A stretch of 64,000 nucleotides of DNA from Leucocoprinus leucothites (GCA_013368445.1 JAACJO010000011.1:1648369-1712368); one strand, 5' to 3'. Positions 23,367 through 36,099 are shown, numbered from the stretch's first letter. Numbers and translations: made by a program. Notes: a model not told the origin generated them from the letters alone.

Positions 23367-24858
23367 ATGTCTACCGACAGCGAGATTCAAGTCAATATCA
23401 AAGGTATGTATTTTCCAATGAATAAACCACAAGAACTCATCATGGTAATCCAGGTCCGAGTGAGCTCAAGCTCCAGATTTCCATAGCCACGGACAAGACA
23501 GTCGTCGATCTCAAGCGTGCCATCGCTGAAAAGTCCGATGTCGAGGCAGATCGTCAACGACTCATCTACTCTGGTACGCTTTTCGGGTTACATTCCTTTC
23601 AGTGAATCTTAAAATTCTTGTGTCAATAGGTCGCGTGCTCAAGGCAGGCTTTTTCTCAAACTCGATCGGTCTATCACTCATACGCAGCGATTTAGGATGA
23701 TGACCAGCTCTCGGTGTACAAGATACAGTCAGGTCACACGATACATATGGTCAAGGGACAAGCTCGCCAACAAGAGCAGCCCACGTCATCCACTGTCCCT
23801 CAGATTCCGAGCATGCAGGCCGGTCAGAACATACACGATCCCCTCACCCAGCTCAATAGCCACCTGGGTTTCGGAGCTATGGCCGGCCTCAACCCGTTTG
23901 CCGACCTCGGAGTGAATCCCAACGACCCGAATATGGCACGTATACTCATCTTGATCATTTATTATTTTGATGTTTCTGATCCCTTTGGCACATAGATGGC
24001 TTCCATGATGAACGACCCCCGTGTCCTCGAACAGATGGCTCAGACGATGTCGAACCCCGCAGTCGTCGATCAGGTTATTGCCATGAACCCACAGCTTCAG
24101 GCGATGGGACCTCGAATCAGGGAGATGTTCCAGAGCGAGGAATTTAGGCGAATACTGTAAGCAAATCTCTCTTTGGATTATACCTCTTATACTTACTTTC
24201 GCCAAGGTCGAACCCTCAGCAACTTCAAGGGATGATGCGTATGGCTTCCATGATGCGCGGCCTTCAAGAAGGAGAAGGAGGCGGGAGCGGTGGTGGTTTC
24301 GGTGGTGGTTTCGGAGGTGGGGGTGGAGCTGGAACGTTCAATCCGTTTGCTCCTCCGCCTTCTTTTCCTCCCCCTGGAGTCCCTGGGCAAACATCCCCAA
24401 CCCCATCTGCTACAAACCTCGCCAACCCTACTTCGCCGACATCATCAACTGCCAATCCGACCTCCCCTCGGGCTGGCGCCGGTGGTGCGAACCCAACGTC
24501 CACACCCATGAATCCATTCGGCCTCGATCCTGCGTTGATGCAACAACTCTTGTTCGGTGGTGGATTAGGAGGAGGACTGGGCGGTATGGGTGGCATGGGT
24601 GGCATGGGCGGTATGGGCGGTATGGGATCTCCGCCTCCCCCTACGGATACTCGGCCATCTGAGGAACGATTCCAGACCCAGCTACAGGTATGTCTTCCCC
24701 TTCCGTCATCAGCCGCTTCCGCTGACTGATTTACACTTGTACAGCAACTTCAGGATATGGGTTTCACGAATGCGTCGCAAAATGTGAGAGCATTACTCGC
24801 TACGGGAGGGAACGTACATTCGGCGATCGAGTACATACTCAGCGGTGGTGGATTGTAA
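23367..24858 (+). CDS. DSK2: Ubiquilin orthologue Dsk2 (UBL-STI1-UBA proteasome shuttle)
   Basis: Shuttle factor that carries ubiquitinated proteins to the 26S proteasome. Exons 23367-23403, 23454-23573, 23630-23643, 23696-23935, 23996-24156, 24207-24687 and 24745-24858 sum to 388 codons plus stop. The N-terminal ubiquitin-like domain (IQVNIKGPSELKLQI, then LIYSGRVLKDDDQLSVYKIQ) is followed by a Gln/Pro linker, an STI1 region (MSNPAVVDQVIAMNPQL, NPQQLQGMMRMASMM), a Gly-rich and Ser/Pro/Thr linker with a (GGM)n run, and a C-terminal UBA (DMGFTNASQNVRALLATGGNVHSAIEYIL). Domain order and length are standard. Two of the six introns (23644-23695 and 23936-23995) have GC instead of GT at the 5' end; in both cases only the GC-AG choice keeps the conserved sequence in frame. 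Confidence 0.95.
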
Positions 24859-25534
24859 TATTGCTGTGACTCACTACATATGTATTTTCTTGTTCACTTG
24901 TTTATAGTCGACTGCGAATTCTAATGTCATATACCTCACCCTGTAAGCCGCACCCGCTGTGAAGACTTTACTCCGAATTTTGTGGCCTTTAATGGCCAGC
25001 TGTGTAAATGCGAACGGCCCTTGACTGACTTTACATGCTTCCACGGGACCATGGACAAGCCAGCATTCTAGCACAAAACGTAGAGTAAGTTAGACAATTT
25101 AAATGAGAAGCTCAGCCTTTTGGTTAAAGAAGATTCGCAGTTCAGGACGAAATCATTGAAGACTGGCGCATAGCCAGCGCGGATAGGGTGGTCAAAGCAG
25201 TAGAATTTAGTCAAAAGAGTATGACCAGCTAAGCAGTAGAGAAGAGCGTTCGAGCGATTGCATCTTAGTGGTTTTAGGGGGATGGAGATATAGAAATGGA
25301 GGGATTTATAGACGACATTCGCAACTTACACTACTGGACTCAAGTGGAACCGGAGTTGTAGTACTGCGAGGAGTCTTGTAGATTAAAATCTATAGGGAAT
25401 AAATGGAGAACCGAAACAAAATGTACTTGAAATGTCTAGTACTGAATGCTTCTGCCAACAGGTCACGGTATTCGCTTGTGAGTAACTCAGGTTCCGTTGT
25501 GATGTTGTAGTGAGTACTGTATTAAATGACGGCG
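24859..25534. other. Intergenic region, no gene seen
   Basis: DSK2 3' region and sequence before the tRNA. Only short frames without motifs. Confidence 0.5.
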
Positions 25535-25611
25535 GGTTTGGTGGTGTAATGGTCACTTCCCTGGTTTCTCTTATGAACCAGTGGCTCTGGGTTCGAATCT
25601 CAGCCGACTCA
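25535..25611 (+). tRNA. tRNA-Lys (anticodon CUU), possibly imperfect
   Basis: An A-box-like TGGTGTAATGG and a perfect B box GGTTCGAATCT are at the right spacing. The anticodon arm GGTTT/GAACC closes a seven-base loop CTCTTAT with CTT at positions 34-36 and a purine at 37. The T-arm stem CTGGG/CTCAG pairs. The acceptor stem GGTTTGG/CCGACTC has one mismatch at pair 3-70, and the D stem is weak, so it may be a slightly decayed copy. No intron is needed. Confidence 0.65.
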
Positions 25612-26416
25612 CACTCCAAGCTCATTTTTATTAAACTTTAGAAGGCCTTGAGCGGAGGTTGTGGTTGGTAAACTCAGCCAGATGACGGAGGCCGGCCATC
25701 GAATATGTGAGCACGTGACTTGAAGTCGCGCCGGATCACACATTGAATATCCTTGCTCACTGAACCACCACCTCCAAACCCACTCGTTTTTATAGCGAAG
25801 GACAAGAACTTTGGGACACTCTACTTCTCGCTCTCCTTGGACTAACTACACTTCTGCAGCTACTTGGGTGCAATTTGCAGATGTGCATAGAATGAATCCT
25901 GGTATCAATCTATGGCAGCTAAGTGGGACTTGCTCGCTACAGAACTCAAATGTGGTGCGTACCTTCGATCATGGTGCTATATAATATTCCCAAGATGAAT
26001 CAGACCTACACAGCCCTTTACCCACACTAGGAGGCCCGATTATCACAAGCCCAAACGACACGGGTAGAACTTGGACAAAAATACGACCAAGGGAGCTGAC
26101 TGTCGAGTATTCAGAGCGTTTCGGATGTCGCTAAGTAAAAGAGCCTGGTGCAGAGGGGGTGGCGCACAGTGGGTGTCGTATCCGGTTTAGGTGGGTGGTG
26201 GAATGCGTAGAGGTGTTTGAGAGCTTTCAGAATCCGCTTGTATCCCCTCGTATCCCCCATCCTTTGATTTATAACAGAGTTTTCTTTCTTTTACACTGTC
26301 GTGAATACAAACCCTAGCATGGATCAATCCTACCGTAAGGCGCTTCTACAAACCCTGGCACGGATCAATCAAGTTCAAGTATGCAAATCGTGCCACCTTG
26401 CCTATTCATCATCATC
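25612..26416. other. Upstream region of the recombinase/peptidase fusion gene
   Basis: No gene. A 23-bp direct repeat (26307-26329 and 26348-26370, two mismatches) lies just before the start codon at 26417. A T-rich leader precedes it. Confidence 0.5.
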
Positions 26417-29400
26417 ATGGCTCCATGCTCAGAGTGTGGTGTTTCCGTTACGGACATGAAAACTCATATTCTGAAAGTTCATCGGTACATCCAGGTCTAT
26501 ATGGGCCGGTTCACTGATGGTGAGCTTACTGAAAACACTGACCAAACACCTCCTGAAGCCATGCTCTAGCCCAGATACAAAAGACTTCCATAGGGTACTC
26601 TCACAGGAACGCAGAGGGACGCTGGCCATGCCCCTTCCACTGCGGAAAAGCCCCAATGGGATTGAGCTCCTTGAGGCACCATGTCACAAGAACGCCTGGC
26701 ACTAAAGAGTCGGGTCGAGTCTGTGAGAAAGCAGCGAAAAATAGATATTATCACATCGTTTACCACAAGTTGAGTGACCCACACGAAGAAACACCCACTG
26801 TGGCCAATGAGGAAATGCCTGATGAAGACAAAGGCGCTGGGCAGTCCCTCAATGAAGCTGGGGTGAGCAATAAGTTGGGAGAGAGCGATGATTTGGGAAC
26901 GAGCAGTAATCTGGGAAAGAGCGTTAATTTGGGAGGGGATGATGGATTTTCAGCAGGAAACAACATTCTGGAAGGAGAAATCCATGATGGAACGCCAATA
27001 GCAGAGCAGGAAGGAGAAGAGAGGACGGAAATATCCCGGCCTTATGTACGGCCTCAGCGTAACAGGAGAAAACCAGGAGGAAGTTTCGTAGCCAACCAGT
27101 GAGCTAAAATTCGTTACCTCCTCCTCCTCCCCCCAACAGCTTCCCTCTGACTGTATCATGTCAGGGAACCAAACGCGGCTGCACATGTTCCAAAACGGTC
27201 TTTTGTGACAGACTCAGTTTCGCATTCTCTGGACCCAAAAGACCCTGAGGTCAGAGCAATAATTGATGCTCTCCATCATATCGGCCTTCGAACATATCAC
27301 CCGAGCTGGTTGAAGCATCAAGAAGAGGATGCGATCCTCATTACCTGCCCACGGTGCACAGACAGCGGTGGCATTCCCCTCAAAAAGGCGAGGGCACATG
27401 TGACCGGGGATTCACACCGGCTGCAAGTCGATTCCAACCTCTGGCCAGATGACTTGTGTCACAAACATGCGGGCTCTTTCATCGACATGGAGCGCTATTT
27501 ACCTGACTTTGCCAAAGCACGCAGCAAAAGTGCTCCCAACATGCCTGCGACAACTGGACTCCCACTCCCTCTTAAAGCAGTCGCTCCAGTCCCATTCATC
27601 CCATATGTGATGGGTTTCAAATGCAGCTTTTGCTCAGGTTATTTTGGTTCAAAACGATCTATCCAGGAACACTGGAAATCCACCCAGCAATGTCGAGACA
27701 AGAAAGACAGGGAAGCAGCTGATGGTTATGCTGAGAACTCGTACAAGAGGGTTTATGTCCAAAGTCTTTTCACAACAAATTGCGTCCGATATTTCCCCAT
27801 CAAACCGGTCCTTTCAAAAGAAGCCACACAGGACACTCCATTGGCGCTTTTCCTGGAGCACCTCATGCCGAAGATGGAGGCCCTTAGAGGGTCGGTAATC
27901 AGCACCTCCTCTATTAATGAAGTATCACCGTTGGATCGGTTCACCTGCTTCAGACAGCACACCGACCCATACACAATGATAGATGAAGATGAGGAGATCA
28001 ATGGACATTGTAGTCAGATTGCTGGTGGAGGCTTTGGGCTTGAGGACGGCTACGATGAAGAAGACAGAAAAGATTACGACGATGACGAAGAAAGCAAAGG
28101 GAGCTATGGCGAAAGCGACAGTGATGGCGACATAGACATAGATATGGAAGCGAGTAGCTCAGAAGACAGCTTCTACCAAGACTCTGAGGACGAAGAATAC
28201 AGGACTGACCACGACGATGACTTTGAAGATGAAGAGAGCGAGAATGGAGATGCACACAGCTCCACAGAGCAGGATTCTCCTGGATCGGACTCAGAGTCGA
28301 CCCATAGGTTAAAGAAAATCAGCCTGCACAAAGTTCGACTTCTCCGATCCGTTATCAGTATCCCACACGGGAGTGCAGCAAAAAGGTTATGGACAGGGGA
28401 AAAGCTTGGGCAGACGATAGAGGCATGGATGCAGGCGGTGGTAAAGGGAGTGAAGGGCCTGGATCACATATCAAAGAAACTTCTGGAATGTGGGAACCCA
28501 GAGTAAGGCTCGCTCATTTATGGTCTCTGCCTCGAATCTCACACCTCCAATATAGGTCATTGGGCTATTTCGTTCCAGTTGAAGGAAAGACCTTGGCTAT
28601 ATACTGTGCTACGCTCCACCGATATACAATTGGCATCATCAACTCGCTCAAAGATGGTGGAGGACCTCTCGGCTACAAGTTCCCTGGGCTGACAGCCGAC
28701 GACAAACAGAGAGTGGAGGCCCTCAAGTCCATCCTCACCACCATCTCTCTTTCTGGAAAAAAACGCAGCCTCCAAACATCTATTGTTGAGGCGGCCGTCC
28801 CCGCATTTCATAGCCTCATCAAGCGGTTTTTGTACCCAATGAATCCTGAGGTCGGCTCGCTCTCCACTGCATCAAAATGGGATGATCCACTGGAATGCTA
28901 CCTCGCCATATACTGTTTGGAAAAGGACGGCTCGTTCAAGAGCGCCAAGAATTCTACCCAGGTCTTTGCCCACCTGAAATCTCACATCCGCTCTGCTGTC
29001 TATTATGAATCTCTTATGGAGTTCAAAAGTCCAGGAAACCTGAAGACGCTGGAGATGTAGGTCCAACCGATTTCCCAGCATCAAATCAAGGCCAAATTTT
29101 AACCCGACTTCTTTTCTTCCCAGAATTATTTTTGAGCAGTCCAAAACCCTTCGACGCGTGGGTGTTCCGGGCTCAAGGTTCTCTAAAGTCTGCGATTACA
29201 CCACTTGGATTTCATCCCTTGTCAAAAACACCTCAGGCCCGCCCTCCATTCGTGTATCCAATGATGGAATGCAGGTCACATACAAAGAGAGCACGCTGGA
29301 TATCCACCAGTGGAGACAGGGCCTCCGGAAGCTGCATAACGAGGTGGAGGATGATATGAAACAGCTCTTCCTTGGACACAGTGTTGCTCTGACGCTCCCA

Positions 29401-32144
29401 GAGAGAGTCAGAGATGATTGGGACTGTCCCAATGGCTCTTATGGCTGGACAGGCCAGGTTTGCAAATCAACGCCGATGGTTATCAGCACCAACGCACCAG
29501 GAATGGACCATCTATCCGAAACCGATCAGTTCCTCCCCACCTTGCATTTCACGCCAGAATCACGCTGTTTTACAGAGGCAGCGAAAGGTCAAAATATTAA
29601 CATTGACTATTTTCATCTCCAGCCCCTCCGTGAAATTTGCCAAAGAATATCCCACAATCTGGCTGTCCTTTCTTTTCTTATACCTGGGCCACCATGCAGG
29701 GCCTCCGAATTTGCAGAGTTCCGATACACCAATGGGGCTAGGGAAAGAAACATGTTTCATGACAACGAGGGAATATGGCTTGCGGCACGTCGATTGAAGA
29801 CCGAGACTCAGACTAGGCGCGAATCCTTCATTCCACGGAAATGTCCTCCAACACTTTCAAGGCTGCTGGAGATATATTGTCTAGTCATCAAACCGTTTTA
29901 TGCTTCCTTGGACTTTGCACTTGGAGGAAAATCAGGACAAGATGCCTATATGCTTCACAGTGAATACCTCTGGGTATGGGACTGTATGCCCGCAACTGGT
30001 GTGGCCATTGGACAACGAATTGAGAAGTTTTTCCGTGTATATTGTGGCATCGATGATAAAATCGGCATCCGCATCCACCGCCAAGTATGCGTTGAGGTGA
30101 TCAGAACACTTTTGGGGACACAGCGCGAGGAAGAATACGAGAGCATGAATTTTGCCCACCAACAAATGGGACATTCAGCAAAGACTTCACGCACAAAGTA
30201 TGGGCTCGAGGCAGACCACATGCGTGGGACGAGCAGTGAACTTATGCATATATACGAAGGAAACTCGATGGAATGGTGGAAGGTCTTAGATTGGCATCCT
30301 CATGGTTTGCAGCCAGTTCCTAGATGGCAACAGAAAGCGACGACGACGACGAATCCCAGTTGCCATCGCTGCAGTGCTGTTGACTTGGAGCCACAATCAG
30401 CGTCATTGGGTGTATCCGAACCGCCACTTGGAACTCCGCAGAATGCTTCCTGTGATAACTTGTTCCCAACCCTTGTTCAGGACGAAAACCAGTTGGCTCC
30501 CTTAAATGCACGAGAGCTTTCCCAGACCTCCAACATTGGGGCCTCAAGCTCCAAAATTGTCCTGTCGTCTGAAGATGTTGACGTCAATAACATCAACGAC
30601 AAGGTACATATTGATGAGCGTTCCGGAAAACTTAGCTGCGATGCAGTCTCCTCAGATGAGGCTACAGTGTCCCAAGTCCCATTTGGACCAGCCTCAATTT
30701 CTCAGCTGCATGGTCCTGATTTATCAGATCCTGAACCCTCCGAACCAGCCAAGCCTGGCCAAATTCCCCTGGAAGATCCCGCTCGCGGCTTTGATAAGCC
30801 AACTGCCCCTCTTCGACAAGGCTATAAACTCAGCAAAAACTCGTGCTGGTTGGATTCCAGCCTGCAGCTTCTTCTTGCTGCTTTTTCTCATGCTGGAGAT
30901 GAGGAGCTTGGCAGCTTAGCTTTTGCATTACACCCGCAATCAGCGATGGGACAAGTTCTTTGTCATTTGCAAGATCGGCTAGCACCTTTAGGGATTGGGA
31001 CCAAAACGGAAGATTCTCTGAACAAATGGCTAGATGACAAACGAGCATGTATACGACGGGCTCTTTATGATGGCGGTGTAATAGCAACCATGGAGGCACC
31101 AGATGCACTGTTTGTGAGTTTTATGCACTTGGGGTCTATTGCACCACCCTCAACAAATACTTATAACCCCTCTTTCTTTCTTTCTTTCAACAGGGGTGGT
31201 TAGACGATCTGTTGAAGAGCCCAGATACCCCGGTGTCGATTTCTTCATACCTCCGTTCTCTGTCAATTGACCTATCGGAGTGCTCCTCATCTCAGGATGC
31301 TGATGCCAGACCAGACCATATCGCAATTTCAACTCATCCCCAGGTCGACGATGGGCGTCTTATCATGAGCATGGAATCAGAAGTGGACAGCAGGGATATC
31401 ACTGATTGGTTCGCAAAATGGATACAAATGAAAGTCCCAGAACCGACTTCTGCGCAGTGTGTCCAGGGAGGACACGGTTGGAAAACACGGAAAATATGTC
31501 GGAGCCTTGTGCTTTCTATCCCTGTTCTGCTTATTGTGGAATTATCTCAACCAGAGCAAACAGATATCTCGATCGTGCACGGAAAGCTTTGGAACTTGCC
31601 AACTCAACTGACTGCTGCTTTGGATTCCAACCAAGGCATCGTTTATCAGTTGGTTGGAGTGGGACATTTGTCACGACTTGGTGATGAATCTCACTTTACA
31701 GCTTCTTACAACACACCCGAAGGTGTGTGCACATATGACGATAACAAACATGGGGGGCAAGCCCAGATCCAAGCCCAATTGCTCGACCAGCCCATCCCAA
31801 ATGCATTACAGACACACGCAGTCTATTACCTAGAAGGAGGAAGGGAGTCACAGCTGTTATTCTTCCAGGCTCGACTTGGTTTGTGCCGGGATCTCTTGAG
31901 CATTGGCGCCTCTTTTGCTTGTATTGATGGAGGCACCCTTCCGAACATGCACTGTGCACGACCCGGTTACTGGGCCGTTTCCACCACCGCCACTGATGAC
32001 GGCGCGAATGAAGGTGTCTTGGCCCATTATTACAAGGAAGCAGCTAATGAGAGGTGCGGGGGTCTTGTTGCTAACAAGCGCAAGTTAGAGGGACCAGAGG
32101 CTGAAGAGGAAATGAGGGAGATTAAACGGGGTAAAAGCATTTGA
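26417..32144 (+). CDS. OrsD-like zinc-finger / tyrosine recombinase / USP-like peptidase fusion
   Basis: One open frame of about 1,779 residues with introns 26485-26606, 27099-27164, 28503-28555, 29057-29123 and 31114-31193, all GT-AG. N-terminal C2H2-type fingers (CSECGVSVTDMKTHILKVHR; CPFHCGK...LRHHVTR) are followed by two more Cys/His clusters (CPRC...H....H; FKCSFCSGYF...HW) in the style of fungal OrsD domains, then a long Asp/Glu/Ser-rich linker. The middle third has tyrosine-recombinase signatures in order: Arg in GPPCRASEF (about 29690), IRIHRQVCVEVIR, QQMGHSAKTS and the candidate nucleophile in RTKYGLE (about 30196). The C-terminal third resembles a USP/USPL1 cysteine peptidase: KNSCWLDSSLQ (Cys box, about 30840), SHFTASY (His, about 31690) and a following YDD, then HAVYYLEGG. 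No inactivating change seen. The recombinase part resembles those linked to RecQ helicases in subtelomeric fungal proteins; here no helicase is present. It may be a mobile element gene or a domesticated one. Confidence 0.8.
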
Positions 32145-32629
32145 TTTTGCACATTGGAATGGCTGGAATAGTAGATGGATAATCAACTGTGTTATTGATA
32201 AGGGCCTGTCAAACATTTGTCAGGATTAAACGCCAATGAGGCATCTGAACGTGTTCTAGGCATGTGTATATTGCACTGAATGGAAAAACACGGTTAAGCT
32301 CATTCCAGATGTTCATAGTCAGACAATCCCCATACCAAACACTTTCTCCAAATGCCTGGTTCTCAATGGTGCCCATGAATAAGGCCGCACTCAAGCAGAG
32401 GACTCGCATTGCAATCAACATCAAATACAGACTGTGCATGCATTTTACGTCAATAAATGCCGGGGTTTATTTCGGGAAATAACACCCCCAAGTGATTACC
32501 TCAAATGCCATCTGAACACCCTCCTGGTCGCCAAACTCCTGCCCTACATTTACCTTTTCTGTGCACAAACCAGGCATGTATAACCATGCCATGCACAAGG
32601 CCTAGCCAAATAACACCACTCTTATTCCC
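32145..32629. other. Intergenic region, no gene seen
   Basis: 3' region of the fusion gene and upstream region of the DUF6533 gene. No terminal repeat marking an element end could be found by eye. Confidence 0.5.
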
Positions 32630-33851
32630 ATGATGAACCAGACTCTCGAAGGACAGTACATGAACGGTGCGCCCCTCCTGGTTAGATATGGCTTTTGTTC
32701 CAGTTGCATTAACATCAACCAATGTGTTTTCCAGTAGCAGGCCTAGCTTTACTCCTGTACGATCATGTCATCACATTGCAAGACGAGATTCAGTACATTT
32801 GGGGGTATTATACTTGGTCATCAAATGATGGTTTGATTATTCTGAATAAGAGCGGTCTAGACACTCAATTTGGACGGTCAAAGCGTCATTTCTTATCAGC
32901 AGATATCTCGCTCTCATGGGCCAATTGTGAGTACAAAGCAACTTTTGATTATGCCTTTCTTACATAATCACACAGTATAGCCGTCATGTGTTCGCCATCC
33001 CAATCACAAACTGAAGCTCATCATAGGTGGTTAAAGCTTCACTTGGGGATATCCATGGTATTGTTGTTCAATCTTGAGCTCATTATGATGATGCGAGGTG
33101 AGCACTAGCTTATGTCAATTAACCCCTAATGTGCTCACTTTGTTGGAAGTATACGCACTATACAATCGAAAAATGACAATCGGCATTGTCCTGTTAATCT
33201 GGTACTCACTTTGCCGAGTGTATAATATATGGAGCTTTCCCACTGCAATAGCCGAGATTGAAACAGGTAATTACATCGTTCCCAGGAAATCACTGGAAAA
33301 TACTAGATGGCTATGGTATGTAGGCAGATACTGGTGATCTAGTTTCTTGGGCTGAATACCTGCCTATAGTCTCATCATTGTTGTTAACCAAGGAATATTC
33401 TGGTGTATAGGTTATTGGAAACATTGGAGTATTATCAGAGGAGGATTGTCGGACCATCCTCTCACCATAATAATAACTCGAGATAACTCATGGGCTTTGT
33501 TGCTGTCAGCAGGTTTGTTTACTCTGCTTCTCCTTGGGTGAAAAACAAGCTGACTCTATTTAATTGAAGGAGCTCTATTACCACTGGCTTTGGGTGAGCA
33601 GCAGGGACGGGTCATTTTCTGGTTTGGCTTCCTGGTTCACTCAGAGTTTTCATCACTCACGGATATTCTCCAGTGTTGTTGTTGTTTTGTCATCTATAAT
33701 CGTGAGTCATTATTTTTCCATAAAACATCTCACTTTAATTATGATCCAGTCATGCAGGCTAGTTCTCAACACACGAAGCCTCCAAAATAATACCAGTTTC
33801 AATGCAGAACAAGTTGAATTATCAACCATGATAACCACAGGAGAAATCTAG
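32630..33851 (+). CDS. DUF6533 multi-pass membrane protein
   Basis: Agaricomycete-specific family of seven-pass-like membrane proteins of unknown role. The start at 32630 (MMNQTLEGQYMN) joins across a phase 1 intron (32667-32734) to the DUF6533 signature VAGLALLLYDHVITLQDEIQYIW. Further segments that fit the family are LHLGISMVLLFNLELIMMM followed by RVYALYNRK (joined across an intron near 33098-33150), SLIIVVNQGIFWCIGYW, ITRDNSWALLLSAG, VVVVLSSII and the terminal CRLVLNTRSL block, ending at a TAG (33849-33851). The exons between 32800 and 33030, where the second membrane segment should be, are hard to place and look worn, so this copy may be partly decayed. Confidence 0.6.
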
Positions 33852-34635
33852 TGGCATTAGACAAAGTATATGGGTTTATGTTAATATACTGGGCATTAAA
33901 ATCATTTAATACTATTCATGGAAAAAAGTTTATTGAAGAGCTCAGCTGCTGTTTTAGAGAAGATCCTAATGCCACAAGTCTTTGGGTAGCCCATCCGCTT
34001 TGACTATCATAGCACTGATGCCAAACCTTCCCTTGTTGTGACTCAGCATCTTGGTGCACTGAGGAAAGCTATGCTACAGCTCCAAGGTTATTAAGCCTCC
34101 AGTGTCTTTTATTTTGGACCCACAGCCACACTGTCATGTTGGAATACATGCTTCCACAGGCTGGCTGTTGATCATTGGACATGGGCTTGAGAATTCTTGA
34201 TTATTTTGCTAATGTATCATATCTAGTTTCTATAGTTATCAGGTCTGCTGTATACCACCCATGTTTATTGGCCTCTTTGTCATTGTTAGGTATACATGCA
34301 TTCCAGTATTGACAATTTTTGATATAAGAGCCCAGAAGCTGATTCAGCTCTGCAATATACTATTCCAGCTTCATTGCTGGATATCACTGGTGGCAAAGAG
34401 GAAGGATAATTTCCACTACCGGGGGTATTGTGGATATGAGTGGATAAGGCGGGTGATGTTTGTGATAGATGCTGGGGAAGCATTGGATCCTTGCACTTCA
34501 AGTGGTATATAATATGCATGAAATGTGTGTTGAACATAGGGGTAATGAGCGTCATTGGGTCCGTGTCCACAGTTTGTACAAATGCAACGAGTGGGGTTAG
34601 GGCTTTCCATCAAGCCTGGCCATCAAATAAGCCAA

Positions 34636-34738
34636 GACAGGTCATTGTCTGGTAAGGTGGTGACTGAGGTGAGCACCTCACTGCATCAGTCACACCTTAG
34701 ACCGAACTAATGAAGTGCGTTAGCCGGACAGTGACCTG
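34636..34738. repeat. Short foldback element (MITE-like)
   Basis: About 100 bp. It begins CAGGTCATTGTCTGG and ends with the near complement CCGGACAGTGACCTG; inside, GGTGGTGACTGA pairs with TCAGTCACACC around a palindrome GAGGTGAGCACCTC. No obvious target-site duplication. Confidence 0.6.
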
Positions 34739-36099
34739 AGGTGCAGAGGTCTGTAAAGTCGTGAGTTTGAGATGGAGATAATGGCATCAAACTGTCAAAC
34801 GTACCTCACTACGCAACAGGATCCATTAGAACTCGGGACAAATGTGGTACGGCATGGGAGCCAGTGTACAGTATCAGCGTAGCACAAGCTCTCTGGTCAA
34901 GGTGAGTGGCAGGACGTTGACGAGAGAAATTCGCGCACTCTTGGCCAATTGACAGTGTTTGTCACTGTAGACAGTTGCTGGAGCCTGTGGTGGGCTTCAG
35001 GAAAGGAACACTGTCAGCCATGGGAGTCTGCGATAAGCAGTCTGTGCGTTCCTGTAACAGAATATTAATATCTATACCATGCTACAAAGAGACAAACTCA
35101 CCCCTCAGCGCTGTGTAGCACCTGGGGCCACAGCATCCCCATCCCACAGGTCGAGGTGTTGCACAAACGCTATACTGAGATCATGGTTAGGGAAATCGTT
35201 GCAGTGGACAGGAACGAAGTTTCCTCAGATGATGTCACATGCCAGATTTTCGCACGGCATGCTCGTGACATTCATCTTGTCGCAATCCTACATCTGGAAA
35301 TGTTGAAGAGGGTACCTACCTCCTCCTGCATTAACGGCATGGTGCTTGTTCAGAACTGAATGTTCCAACGTTATCATACATATATACCAACAGACAGGAC
35401 CTGACTCAGCTGCCGCCCAATTCTTCTGGCCTTGCATCAGAAAGAAGGCAAAAGGTAGAGGAAAGTAAAGAGCTAATCGAGTCAGGGAGGTGCATGGGTT
35501 GAAGTGGGTGTGAGGTAGTTACTGCTATGCTAATTAAATTAGTTCAAGGGGTGGAGAGAATGGATAAAGCTTACCGGATAACCCTGCTCTTGTTGAAGCC
35601 TGATTGAGGGATAATAGAGATGGTAGTTGGGGCTGCCACGCTATGTATCGGTGGAGATCATTGGTAGCTTAACGGATGCTTTAGAAGGGTTATACTTGTC
35701 GGTTGCATGGCTTCGGCTGGGCTTCGAACGGTGCGGTTCAAATCGCATGTGAGTAGGATAACTATTTGCCATCATTTTGATTGTGTGCATAGCGGGGAGA
35801 GGTACGGGGGAGAGGTACGAGAGAACGTATTACATGCCTATGCTGCCCAAGTACAAAATAGTCCAATCCAAAATCAGCCTGGTTCAAATCTGCGCTTAGA
35901 CCTCTATAACGTCTATAGCATCTCTAGTGTGTATTATTTGTCACTCCATCCTCTCCAACATCCCCATCTCCTCCTTTCCTTTCGCGTTCCTGTTCTCACT
36001 CAAGATTGGGGTCGCATTGCACTACATAGTACATGGAAACGGTAAATTTTTACACAAAGGCATGTAAATTACGGCCTCTTGTGATTGAGCATAGATAAG

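Noticed and set aside
24264..24605. Minus-strand Pro-rich frame across the DSK2 linker
   Set aside because: Complement of the Gly-rich coding repeat of DSK2.
35665..35750. tRNA-like sequence with GGTTCAAATCG
   Set aside because: The T stem needs an eight-base loop and no anticodon arm pairs; only a B-box-like match.
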